A DNA stretch of 39,587 nt, from NCBI GenBank assembly GCA_002747515.1, contig PDPP01000004.1, positions 1 through 39,587 of the forward strand, read 5' to 3'. The DNA is from Candidatus Moraniibacteriota bacterium. GTDB taxonomy: Bacteria; Patescibacteriota; Minisyncoccia; Moranbacterales; GCA-2747515. Both the position numbers and the translations under genes were made by a program. The notes under the pieces were generated by a model. That model did not search any database and was not told where the DNA came from. It saw only the letters and a program-made list of their open reading frames with translations. How positions within the stretch are numbered: the stretch's first letter is position 1; every line of letters begins with the position of its first letter. Below are positions 31,814 to 38,556 of this stretch, piece after piece.

Positions 31814-33088
31814 CTATAATCCGTGTTCTCTTTTGTAGCGTTTCCATTCGCTTTTTGACCAGTTTTTTGGTTTACTCGTTAGTTTTGCGACATCACCTGG
31901 GTGCGGATAATCGTCAGGAGATTTATAATTACTTTTGAAAATATCGTCAATGAGTGTGTCACCGTTTTTCGCAGTTACTTTTTGCGTAAAATATGTTTTC
32001 ATTGCACCATTTGGTTGACGTTCTGTTACAAATGGTCCTTTCATTTCTACATTGCGACCATCTTTTGTGCCGTAGTAGTTAAATATTAGTTTTGTCCCTT
32101 CTATGTGCATATTGAGAAGAATATGTCCCGGTGTGTTGTTTATAAAACGAAAATCAGGGGCAGGCACATAAACTGTGGCATCAAATCCTGTTGGTGTGTA
32201 GTAATGGACAGGGTAAGAGTGATTACGACGCTGTGTGATTTTCATGCCAGTCAAAATTGCACCACGGAATACTGTTGTAGAAACTTGGCAAATACCGCCA
32301 CCATATTCTGGTTTTGTCTCGTTATCGCGAATAACAAGTTCTTCTTTGTAGCCATGTTCTCCGTCAACTGGTCCGAGAACTGAAACAAAGGAGAATTCTT
32401 CATTTGGTGCAATAACGAGTCCATCGAAGCGTTTTGCTGCTGTTATGATATTGTGAATGCGGCTTTTTGTAGATCCACGAAAATTCGAAATACCCTCACC
32501 AATTTTTTCTGTGATGCCAAGGTTTTTTGCATTAGCACTTGTAATTTTTGCAGGGACTTTTTGAAATACAAGTTCAATGTTTTTTGGAAGAACATTTATA
32601 TTATCGGATAGTGTTTCTATAATTTTGTGAACACTTGCTCGCACATTAATACTGATGCCATCAGAGTGGGGTTCAATTTCTTCGAGCGTGTTATTTTCTG
32701 TATTAAATCGTAATTTTGCGTTAACTGGATCAGAATTAATTTTTCTAGCAATATCTTCAACAAAAGTTGTAACAACATTACGGTTAATTATTGTGTGTGT
32801 AATGCTTTTTGTCATGTAACTTTCTCTCGTTGATGCTGTGATAGTGCATGGTTCGATGATGTTGGTGCATCTTTCAATTTTTTCAATTTCCGTGTGATAT
32901 GTAGGATCATGAATGAAAAAGGTTTTTTTATCAGCAAATGAAGAAATTTCTGATAATGTTATTTGTTCTCTCTGTGTACCATTTATGGTGAGATCAATTA
33001 CATCGACAGCATGCACACTAAAACCGTAGAATAATATGAAGTTACTTACTAAGAGTACTTCTAAAATAATAATTTTTCTGTAATTCAT
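31814..33088 (-). CDS. Exported VanW-family protein
   Basis: This 424-aa protein has an N-terminal signal sequence or anchor (about 5-28), a middle domain (about 95-185) like the PG_binding_4 domain that precedes VanW modules, and the VanW domain itself (about 195-330). VanW is shown by NFRGSTKSRIHNIITAA, APNEEFSFVSVLGP, EYGGGICQVSTTVFR and RRNHSYPVHYYTPTG. VanW was named for its presence in vancomycin-resistance clusters, but its biochemical role is unknown. Here there are no other van genes, so resistance should not be inferred. Its start codon sits in a 9-bp inverted repeat (33082-33111) with the purine-rich GAGAGG in the loop. It is 85 nt downstream of hsp20 on the same strand. Confidence 0.92.
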   Translation of the reverse strand: MNYRKIIILEVLLVSNFILFYGFSVHAVDVIDLTINGTQREQITLSEISSFADKKTFFIHDPTYHTEIEKIERCTNIIEPCTITASTRESYMTKSITHTIINRNVVTTFVEDIARKINSDPVNAKLRFNTENNTLEEIEPHSDGISINVRASVHKIIETLSDNINVLPKNIELVFQKVPAKITSANAKNLGITEKIGEGISNFRGSTKSRIHNIITAAKRFDGLVIAPNEEFSFVSVLGPVDGEHGYKEELVIRDNETKPEYGGGICQVSTTVFRGAILTGMKITQRRNHSYPVHYYTPTGFDATVYVPAPDFRFINNTPGHILLNMHIEGTKLIFNYYGTKDGRNVEMKGPFVTERQPNGAMKTYFTQKVTAKNGDTLIDDIFKSNYKSPDDYPHPGDVAKLTSKPKNWSKSEWKRYKREHGL

Positions 33089-33111
33089 AACCTCTCACGT
33101 ATTTATGAATT
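33082..33111 (-). promoter_or_regulatory. Hairpin enclosing the vanW start codon
   Basis: AATTCATAA (33082-33090) and TTATGAATT (33103-33111) form a perfect 9-bp inverted repeat with a 12-nt loop. In the mRNA, the ATG (33088-33086) lies in the stem and the GAGAGG likely used as ribosome site lies in the loop. A CCTCT just upstream in the mRNA can also pair with AGAGG. This looks like a translation-controlling structure or a dimeric operator. Confidence 0.45.
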
Positions 33112-33173
33112 AAAAAGAGGAGCAAATGTTCACTCCCCACAAAATAGCAAAATACATGTCTTTCGTAAAGACT

Positions 33174-33725
33174 TTAGAACCCACGTACCTGAATTTTTTT
33201 TGTTTTTGTGACATCAGCTTTCGGAAGACGAATCGTTAAAATTCCATTTTTGAGCGTTGCATCAATTTTTTCTGGAAGTACATCCATAGGAAGAACGACT
33301 GATCGCGAAAAAGAGCCCCAATAGCATTCTCTGTAATAATATCCATTATCATCGACAACCTCTTCATTTTTGCGTTCACCTTTAATTGTAATCATGTCAT
33401 TACTAATTGATACATCGAGATCTTCTGGTTTTACACCAGCAATTGTTGATTTGATTACGATTTCTGTTTCTGTCTGGTAAACATCGATTGTAAGTTGTCC
33501 TTCTGCATCATCATCTGCTGGGATTTCTTCACTACCTTCTTGCATATTCCAATCATTTTGCTGCATCATTTGTTCATTGTCTTGGTACTGGTCTACATTC
33601 ATTTGAGCTTCTTCATCCTCTGCGTATACAGGCATAGACATTGGTTGTGCCTCTGGCATCATTTGTTGCTCAGTTTCTTGTGAGCTAGAAAATCTGTTCA
33701 AAAATGATTTTTTTTCCTTTTTCAT
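33174..33725 (-). CDS. Small heat-shock protein (Hsp20/alpha-crystallin)
   Basis: A holdase chaperone that keeps unfolding proteins from aggregating. It has 183 aa, longer than the usual 140-150 because of an acidic N-terminal part (about 15-75) rich in Gln, Met, Asp and Glu. The alpha-crystallin domain (about 78-172) is complete: DVYQTETEIVIKSTIAGVKP, the ERKNEE loop, GSFSRSVVLP and the final NGILTIRLPKADV. A VRGF end replaces the usual I-x-I tail, so oligomer capping may differ. A consensus promoter with a 14-bp tandem repeat lies upstream (33763-33811). vanW follows 85 nt downstream and may be read from the same promoter. Confidence 0.95.
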   Translation of the reverse strand: MKKEKKSFLNRFSSSQETEQQMMPEAQPMSMPVYAEDEEAQMNVDQYQDNEQMMQQNDWNMQEGSEEIPADDDAEGQLTIDVYQTETEIVIKSTIAGVKPEDLDVSISNDMITIKGERKNEEVVDDNGYYYRECYWGSFSRSVVLPMDVLPEKIDATLKNGILTIRLPKADVTKTKKIQVRGF

Positions 33726-33762
33726 AATTGAGTTAAATTAATGTTCATCTGTGTCTGTGATA

Positions 33763-33791
33763 ATTATATGACAGTATAAGTTTTATTGCAA
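33763..33791 (-). promoter_or_regulatory. Promoter of hsp20
   Basis: On the minus strand, TTGCAA (33786-33791) and a perfect TATAAT (33763-33768) are 17 bp apart. The predicted leader is about 30 nt. The -35 lies inside one copy of the tandem repeat at 33784-33811. Confidence 0.75.
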
Positions 33792-33811
33792 GAACTGTAT
33801 TGCAAGAACTT
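33784..33811 (-). repeat. Two 14-bp tandem repeats over the hsp20 -35 region
   Basis: Copies TATTGCAAGAACTG (33784-33797) and TATTGCAAGAACTT (33798-33811) differ only in the last base. One covers the -35 box, the other lies just upstream. The 14-bp period puts two half sites about 1.3 helical turns apart. It matches neither CIRCE (an inverted repeat), HAIR nor the CtsR heptads. Confidence 0.6.
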
Positions 33812-33832
33812 TTGTCAGTGCAAAATAAGTTT

Positions 33833-34339
33833 TTATATTACAAAAAAATATAACACACCATTTCCAATTGTATGTATGAGGACTGTTAGTAACACAAAGA
33901 CAAAATCTGGAATTGTAGTTTGTTTTTTGATGAAATGTAGTAAAAAAATACTGGATATTATATGAATTATTAATGTGATAAATAGTGAAGATGTGATTTC
34001 ATCGAGAGAAGGCGTTTTGAAATATGTGAGAAAAAGTTCAAATAACCAAAAGCCACAGCCGAGAAGTATGCCGTGAACAATAATTACATTTAGAGAACTA
34101 GAGTCACTAGTGTAGATGATTATTCGTTTTTTGATGATAATATATCGTAAAACTTCCTCTATAAGTGCGTTAATGAGAAAAAACATAAAAACAATACTAA
34201 TACCATACTGGATAGAATTCTGAAATGTGAAGTCATATGCAAAAAATATTTCTGCGAAGATACTCAAAAACACTTGTATGATAAGTGCTGTACATGCGAT
34301 GAGTGGTCCTAGAAAGAGTGATTCAAAATAGCGGATCAT
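33833..34339 (-). CDS. PrsW-like (possibly CPBP-like) intramembrane protease family protein
   Basis: This 168-aa protein has about five hydrophobic segments. NALIEEVLRYIII (about 57-69) places a Glu pair followed by a basic residue, as in PrsW or CPBP proteases, and GILLGCGFWLFELFLTYF (about 90-107) resembles the glycine-rich GFA-x-x-EN segment of PrsW, with E100 at the Glu position. LIIHIISSIFLLHF and VLIHTIGNG supply His residues in later helices. The protein is shorter than typical PrsW (about 220 aa) and the motifs are partial, so catalysis is not assured. The gene lies 23 nt downstream of valS on the same strand and is AT-rich, unlike the start of valS. Confidence 0.5.
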   Translation of the reverse strand: MIRYFESLFLGPLIACTALIIQVFLSIFAEIFFAYDFTFQNSIQYGISIVFMFFLINALIEEVLRYIIIKKRIIIYTSDSSSLNVIIVHGILLGCGFWLFELFLTYFKTPSLDEITSSLFITLIIHIISSIFLLHFIKKQTTIPDFVFVLLTVLIHTIGNGVLYFFVI

Positions 34340-34362
34340 AATATTTGTAACAAATTACACAT

Positions 34363-36489
34363 TTACCATGGCTCTACAATAAGGAGATCCTTTTCTTTTT
34401 TAGGAAAGTCTTTCCAGATTTCTTCGGTGATAAACGGCATAAATGGATGGAGGAGTGTAAGCGTTTCTTCTAAAAGTGCCAAAAGCATGTATGTTTTGTT
34501 GGTTTTATCTTCTTTTATGGTTTTGTCAAACAGTGCGTCTTTGGATTCTTCTAGTACCTGATCGGCGAGTGTGTGCCAGACGTAATGATACGCTTTTTCT
34601 GCGCCGAGGTAGAGGCGATAATTTTCGATGTCTTCTGCGATTTCTGTTTTGATTTTGTGGAGCGTATCAATGTGTGCAGTTTCGGTTTCTGTAAGTGTGT
34701 GTGCGTCAAAATTGTCGTAATCACATCCATCAGCGTGTTGATAAACAAAGCGTGTGATATTCCAGAGCTTGTTGGCAAATTTTTTGTACGCGCGAACTTT
34801 GTCCACTGTCAGCGCCATGTCACGTCCTGGCGTGTTGCCTACGATAAAAGACATGCGCATTGCATCTGTTCCAAACTCATCCGCTAGCTCGACAGGGGAG
34901 AGTGTATTACCTTTGGATTTGGACATTTTTTGTCCTTTGCCGTCAAGCACCATACCATGAAAATAAATATCTTTGAATGGCACATCATCTGCCAAATACA
35001 GTCCAAACATAATCATGCGTGGTACCCATTTGAACACCAAATCGCGACCAGTTTCCATGACGTTTGTCGGATAATATTCTGCAAAGTCTTTGCCATCTGG
35101 ATAGCCCAGTGTCAAAAGTGGCCACTGTCCAGATGAAAACCACGTGTCAAATGTATCAGTGTCTTGCTCCCAGCCATCGCCGTCTGGTTTCTCTTTTTGG
35201 ACTGCAATTTCTTCTTGTTCTGTGCCTTTGTTTTTAAACCATGCAGGAATTTGAATGCCCCACACAATCTGACGCGAGATATTCCAATCAATCGGATTTT
35301 CCATCCAGTGCACAAAGATTTTTTCAAATTGCTCCGACACAAAAGAAATCTTTTTGTCCGCAAGCGCCGCAAGTGCACGCTCTGTCAGCGGTTTCATCGT
35401 TACAAACCACTGATCCATGAGTTGCGGCTCAATCACTACGCCAGTGCGTTCACATACACGAACAGCGTGGGTGTGTTTTTCTTCTACGCGTGTGAGTAAT
35501 CCTTTTTCTTTGAGTTTTTCTACGACCTTTGGACGTGCGATATGGATTTTTTCGCCAGCAAATTCGCCGGCGATGTCCATCAACCGCCCATCCAAATCAA
35601 TAATTTGTTCATAAGACAGATTGTGACGCTGGGCAATCTCAAAGTCCACCGGATCATGCCACGGTGTAATGGTCATCACTCCTGTGCCAAATTCCATATC
35701 AATCGCTTCGTCTTTGATGACGGTTGCAGTGACTGTGCCGTTGAGCCACTCCGCCTCAAATGTGTCGCCCTCTTTATACTGTGCATAGCGTTCGTCATCC
35801 GGATGCATGACGACATATTTATCGCCAAATTTTGTCTCGGGACGCGATGTGCCGATTTCAAACGGACCGTATTGAAAATAGTAAAACGGTTCCGTGCGGT
35901 CTTCAAATGTCGTTTCAATGTCGGCAAGAGACGTTTTGAATTTCGGGTTCCAGTGAATGGATCGCTTGCCACGGTAAATGATGCCATCGTTGTACATTTT
36001 GATAAATGTTTTTTCCACTTGTGTAATCACACGCTCATCAAGCGTAAAAGTGTTGCGTGACCAGTCACATGACGTCCCGAGTTTTTTCACATCATCTTCC
36101 ATGATGTGTTTATGATCCATGACAAACTGATAAATTTCATCATACAGTTCCTGTCGTTCCATCCCAAATCGCGATCGTCCTTCTTTTTGTAATTTCTTCT
36201 CATACACACCTTGCGTCTCAAATCCCGCATGGTCCGCGCCGGGCAAAAGCAACACCTTTTTGCCACACATCCGATGATAGCGTCCCATGATATCTTTGAG
36301 CACAAAATCAGACCCGTGCCCTGCGTGCAATCGCCCATTGGCATTTGGTGGTGGCATAATAATCGAAAACGTTTCTGTCCGCTCACCGGGAAGATTATCC
36401 GGATTGAAATACCCGGATTCTTCCCATGTGCGATAAATCTCTTTCTCAACTGTCGTATGGTCGTATGGTTTGGTATATTTTTCGTGCAT
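34363..36489 (-). CDS. valS: Valyl-tRNA synthetase (short C-terminus)
   Basis: Charges tRNA-Val. The 708-aa class I enzyme has the HIGH-type motif in PPPNANGRLHAGHG (47-60), the editing (CP1) domain with GTSRPETKFGD and MHPDDERY, the WNISRQIVWGIQIPAW segment, FDTWFSSGQWP, and KMSKSKGN (about 521-528). The anticodon-binding helical domain (about 570-700) contains FANKLWNITRFVYQ. It ends at LLIVEPW, so the C-terminal coiled-coil arm of about 880-aa ValRS is missing. The CP1 sequence has Ser in place of the second Thr of the usual TTRPET. The 5' two-thirds are clearly richer in GC than the 3' end and the surroundings. Confidence 0.97.
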   Translation of the reverse strand: MHEKYTKPYDHTTVEKEIYRTWEESGYFNPDNLPGERTETFSIIMPPPNANGRLHAGHGSDFVLKDIMGRYHRMCGKKVLLLPGADHAGFETQGVYEKKLQKEGRSRFGMERQELYDEIYQFVMDHKHIMEDDVKKLGTSCDWSRNTFTLDERVITQVEKTFIKMYNDGIIYRGKRSIHWNPKFKTSLADIETTFEDRTEPFYYFQYGPFEIGTSRPETKFGDKYVVMHPDDERYAQYKEGDTFEAEWLNGTVTATVIKDEAIDMEFGTGVMTITPWHDPVDFEIAQRHNLSYEQIIDLDGRLMDIAGEFAGEKIHIARPKVVEKLKEKGLLTRVEEKHTHAVRVCERTGVVIEPQLMDQWFVTMKPLTERALAALADKKISFVSEQFEKIFVHWMENPIDWNISRQIVWGIQIPAWFKNKGTEQEEIAVQKEKPDGDGWEQDTDTFDTWFSSGQWPLLTLGYPDGKDFAEYYPTNVMETGRDLVFKWVPRMIMFGLYLADDVPFKDIYFHGMVLDGKGQKMSKSKGNTLSPVELADEFGTDAMRMSFIVGNTPGRDMALTVDKVRAYKKFANKLWNITRFVYQHADGCDYDNFDAHTLTETETAHIDTLHKIKTEIAEDIENYRLYLGAEKAYHYVWHTLADQVLEESKDALFDKTIKEDKTNKTYMLLALLEETLTLLHPFMPFITEEIWKDFPKKEKDLLIVEPW

Positions 36490-36522
36490 AATTTCGTCAA
36501 GGTAATAATATCACTACACTCT

Positions 36523-36551
36523 AGCATAGCAATTTCCACCGTTTTTTTCAA
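36523..36551 (-). promoter_or_regulatory. Probable valS promoter
   Basis: On the minus strand, TTGAAA (36546-36551) and an extended -10 TGCTATGCT (TATGCT 36523-36528) are spaced by 17 bp, 34 bases before the valS start codon. Confidence 0.55.
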
Positions 36552-36586
36552 CCGTTAATCAGAGCGTGACGTAAAAGTTGTATTTT

Positions 36587-37063
36587 TTACAGTTTTTGTA
36601 ATGCTTTATAAATCGCATAAGAACAATCACCAATATCATCTTTGGTAATATCCGCAATCGGTGTCCATCGTGGTTTTTGGGATTCAAGGTCATCAACGTT
36701 TTCATCATCGATTAATGTATCATCTCCCACAGTGCGACACATATAAAAAAAGAGAAATGCGTGATATGCTTCATCACACGGTTCGTAATAGAAAAAGTTT
36801 TCTTGAAACAATGCCATATCCTCTACATGTACGGTTAGTCCCGTTTCTTCGCGTATTTCTCTGTGCAAAGCATCTTCCAGTGTTTCATGGATTTCCACAC
36901 CACCACCAGGAAACCATATTTTGTCGGTACTTTTATTGCGCAGTGTGACGATTTCTTTTTGCGTATTCACAATAAAACCATACACACTCGGACGAAACAC
37001 AAATTTTTCCGCCGGCAAAGACACGATTTCACCACGATGATTTTTGCATGTGATTTTTTTCAT
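36587..37063 (-). CDS. Nudix hydrolase
   Basis: This 158-aa protein is one Nudix domain. The 23-residue box is complete: the glycine at 54, E60, then REIREETGL (68-76), matching G-x5-E-x7-REU-x-EE-x-GU, so it should hydrolyse a nucleoside-diphosphate-linked substrate with bound divalent metal. It has no extra domain that would show the substrate; house-cleaning of oxidised or non-canonical nucleotides is one possibility. The gene is 97 nt upstream of valS on the same strand, separated by the valS promoter. A nested palindrome (37087-37117) lies in its upstream region. Confidence 0.93.
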   Translation of the reverse strand: MKKITCKNHRGEIVSLPAEKFVFRPSVYGFIVNTQKEIVTLRNKSTDKIWFPGGGVEIHETLEDALHREIREETGLTVHVEDMALFQENFFYYEPCDEAYHAFLFFYMCRTVGDDTLIDDENVDDLESQKPRWTPIADITKDDIGDCSYAIYKALQKL

Positions 37064-37086
37064 ATTTTTATGATACGTATATATTT

Positions 37087-37117
37087 ATTGTATAACAAAA
37101 ATATTTTTCGATACAAT
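37087..37117. promoter_or_regulatory. Nested palindrome in the gap between divergent nudix and amidohydrolase stub
   Basis: ATTGTAT (37087-37093) and ATACAAT (37111-37117) form a 7-bp inverted repeat around a second palindrome AAAAATATTTTT (37097-37108). Minus-strand -35-like TTGTAT and an extended -10 TGTTATACA fall in the same stretch, so it may be an operator over the nudix promoter. It is all A/T-rich, so chance is possible. Confidence 0.35.
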
Positions 37118-37121
37118 TTTT

Positions 37122-37152
37122 TTGAAAAAATGTGAAGTTTTTGTGATATAAT
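37122..37152 (+). promoter_or_regulatory. Promoter before the amidohydrolase stub
   Basis: An extended -10 TGATATAAT (TATAAT 37147-37152) has a TTGAAA (37122-37127) 19 bp upstream. The ATG at 37162 is nine bases after the -10, so any transcript would be leaderless or nearly so. Confidence 0.5.
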
Positions 37153-37161
37153 GCACATATT

Positions 37162-37275
37162 ATGAATTACAAAAACACAAGACGCATTATTGATGCGCAT
37201 GTACACATCTCACTTTTTGATGGAAACGCAAAAAATCTTGCGGAGTTGTTACAGATGTTTTTCTATAACCAGTGA
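37162..37275 (+). pseudogene. Truncated amidohydrolase (N-terminal stub)
   Basis: A 37-codon frame begins MNYKNTRRIIDAHVHISLFD and ends with TGA at 37273-37275. The IIDAHVHI stretch is the first metal-binding H-x-H strand of amidohydrolase-type TIM barrels, normally followed by about 250 more residues. Nothing downstream continues the fold: the sequence after the stop has only a 25-codon frame (37286-37363) of unclear origin. The promoter is still recognisable, so the loss looks recent, probably by deletion. I cannot tell which amidohydrolase it was. Confidence 0.6.
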
Positions 37276-37373
37276 AAAAAGAATTATGAAACCAATCACG
37301 GTTACAAAAAATACAAAAACTTGCGCAGTAAGTATTGATTACATTTTTATAGTGGTTAATTGACACGTGCAAG

Positions 37374-37408
37374 AAAAAGACATCTTGCGATCTATGTCGT
37401 AAGATGTC
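37374..37408 (-). terminator. Minus-strand terminator of the Cys-rich gene
   Basis: A 12-bp stem with one G-U pair (arms 37379-37390 and 37397-37408, loop 37391-37396) is followed on the minus strand by TTTTTC (37378-37373). It lies 15 nt after the stop of the Cys-rich protein gene. Confidence 0.85.
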
Positions 37409-37422
37409 ATGATGAAATGTGT

Positions 37423-37662
37423 TTAAACATTTTTACTTGTTTTTTTTGAAAGTATCGCAATGATTGTCGGATCGTGTAAGATAAGACAATCTGAGGAACA
37501 AATTCCATGTGTTTTTGGTAATGTGTCCGATTGCGCTAAAATAGAGCATGTAACTCTATTCATGCAAAGGTCACATCGTTGTGATCCATATGCAACTGTG
37601 GAGCATCCAAAAGTTTTTCCACAGTATGAACAGATACGTATAAAAGTTTTTTTCATACTCAT
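37423..37662 (-). CDS. Cys-rich small protein, likely zinc-binding
   Basis: This 79-aa protein has eight Cys in pairs: C11/C14 (CSYC), C20, C30/C33 (CDLC), C39, and C55/C59 in THGICSSDC. The first and last pairs and the GIC ending resemble small zinc-ribbon-like proteins whose THGIC-x-x-C tail is common in bacterial two-component and regulator gene sets, but no function is known to me. Two ATGs are possible: 37662, only four bases after the GGAGG, and 37656 with ten-base spacing and MKKTFIR start; I cannot choose with certainty. It has its own consensus promoter, an excellent Shine-Dalgarno (within 37666-37672) and a terminator, a self-contained unit unlike most genes here. Confidence 0.8.
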   Translation of the reverse strand: MSMKKTFIRICSYCGKTFGCSTVAYGSQRCDLCMNRVTCSILAQSDTLPKTHGICSSDCLILHDPTIIAILSKKTSKNV

Positions 37663-37701
37663 ACTCCCTCCCTATTTTCTATTGAATGTACACAACGAGA
37701 C

Positions 37702-37730
37702 ATTATATCATATTTTGCAATTGAAGTCAA
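37702..37730 (-). promoter_or_regulatory. Strong promoter of the Cys-rich gene
   Basis: On the minus strand, TTGACT (37725-37730), 17 bp spacer, then an extended -10 TGATATAAT (TATAAT 37702-37707). It is one of the best consensus promoters in the window and is back to back with the GNAT promoter at 37742-37770. Confidence 0.85.
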
Positions 37731-37741
37731 GAGCAACACAT

Positions 37742-37770
37742 TTGACAAATTTTTGTTTATATGTTATTGT
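37742..37770 (+). promoter_or_regulatory. Promoter of the acetyltransferase gene
   Basis: A perfect -35 TTGACA (37742-37747), 17 bp, then an extended -10 TGTTATTGT (TATTGT 37765-37770). The leader is about 70 nt and ends in a GGAGG. Confidence 0.7.
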
Positions 37771-37845
37771 TCCGTGTCATATGAGTAATACAGTCAACGA
37801 GGAAAATCTCGGTTTAACAATCAAACGTAAAGCGTGGAGGACAAC

Positions 37846-38433
37846 ATGCTAAAGGGAAAGAAAGTCAGATTGAGGCCGTTGGAAATGGCGGATGTTGATG
37901 ACATTATGGAACACATCAATGATGTGGACGTAAATTATTTCATCTCTCGTGAAACACCCATTACGAGAACAGAGGAAGAGCAATGGGTAAAAGAGATGTG
38001 TTCCGGTGGTAAATATCCCAAAGATATTATTTTTGGGATATATATACTTGATGAGAAATGCAAGGATGATCAAAGAATAATCGGCACATGTGGTTTGCAT
38101 AATATTCACTGGTTCAGTCGGTTTAGTATTCTTGGCATTTCAATCTTTGACAAAAGTGTGTGGAGCAAAGGATATGGCACGGAATCATTGAATTTACTTT
38201 TGGAATATTCTTTTAGAACTCTTGGTCTTCATCGTGTTAAATCCTGCGTGTATGCATACAATGAAAGATCACTTGCACTTCACAAAAAACTTGGTTTTGT
38301 ACAAGAGGGGGTAGAGCGGTCTGCCATATACAAAAGAGGAGAATATCACGACGTGGTCCTTTTTGGACTACTTGCAGATGAATACAAAAGGAGGAATGTG
38401 AAGTCTGCGTGGAGGGCTGACGCTATTTTATGA
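37846..38433 (+). CDS. GNAT family N-acetyltransferase (RimJ/RimL type)
   Basis: This 195-aa GNAT enzyme transfers an acetyl group from acetyl-CoA. The Rim-type start KKVRLRPLEMADVDDIMEHI is followed by the acetyl-CoA-binding stretch with KSVWSKGYGTESLNLLLEYS (the K-GYGTE form of the Q/R-x-x-G-x-G/A loop), LGLHRVKSCVYAYNERSLAL and HKKLGFVQEGVERS. The substrate is unknown; protein N-termini or aminoacyl compounds are typical for this branch. The start is ATG 37846 because GGAGG (37836-37840) lies five bases before it; an in-frame GTG at 37834 overlaps the Shine-Dalgarno and was rejected. It is monocistronic with its own promoter and a strong terminator. Confidence 0.93.
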   Translation: MLKGKKVRLRPLEMADVDDIMEHINDVDVNYFISRETPITRTEEEQWVKEMCSGGKYPKDIIFGIYILDEKCKDDQRIIGTCGLHNIHWFSRFSILGISIFDKSVWSKGYGTESLNLLLEYSFRTLGLHRVKSCVYAYNERSLALHKKLGFVQEGVERSAIYKRGEYHDVVLFGLLADEYKRRNVKSAWRADAIL

Positions 38434-38442
38434 CACAGTAGA

Positions 38443-38475
38443 GGAGATGCTATACATATAGTATCTCCTTTTTTT
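38443..38475 (+). terminator. Terminator of the acetyltransferase gene
   Basis: An 11-12-bp stem GGAGATGCTATA / TATAGTATCTCC (38443-38468, one G-U pair) is followed by seven T. It begins 10 nt after the stop. Confidence 0.92.
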
Positions 38476-38523
38476 ATGAGACGGTGAGATGTGAATGTAC
38501 GCCAAAGTGTTTCTGTACTATTG

Positions 38524-38532
38524 TGCTATAAT
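38524..38532 (+). promoter_or_regulatory. Extended -10 promoter of the HD protein gene
   Basis: TGCTATAAT (TATAAT 38527-38532) lies 24 nt before the ATG at 38557, so the leader is about 18 nt. A -35 is not obvious. Confidence 0.55.
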
Positions 38533-38556
38533 ACACGTGACAAAATATTTGATTTT

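Noticed and set aside
31814..33088. Vancomycin resistance locus because of VanW
   Set aside because: Only a VanW-domain protein is present; there are no vanH, vanA, vanX or regulator genes, and the domain is widespread in susceptible bacteria.
33726..33832. CIRCE element (HrcA site) before hsp20
   Set aside because: No TTAGCACTC-n9-GAGTGCTAA-like inverted repeat is present; the repeats there are direct, not inverted.
35542..36060. 172-codon plus-strand open frame opposite valS
   Set aside because: It lies antisense to conserved ValRS sequence, in the GC-richer part where long shadow frames are expected.
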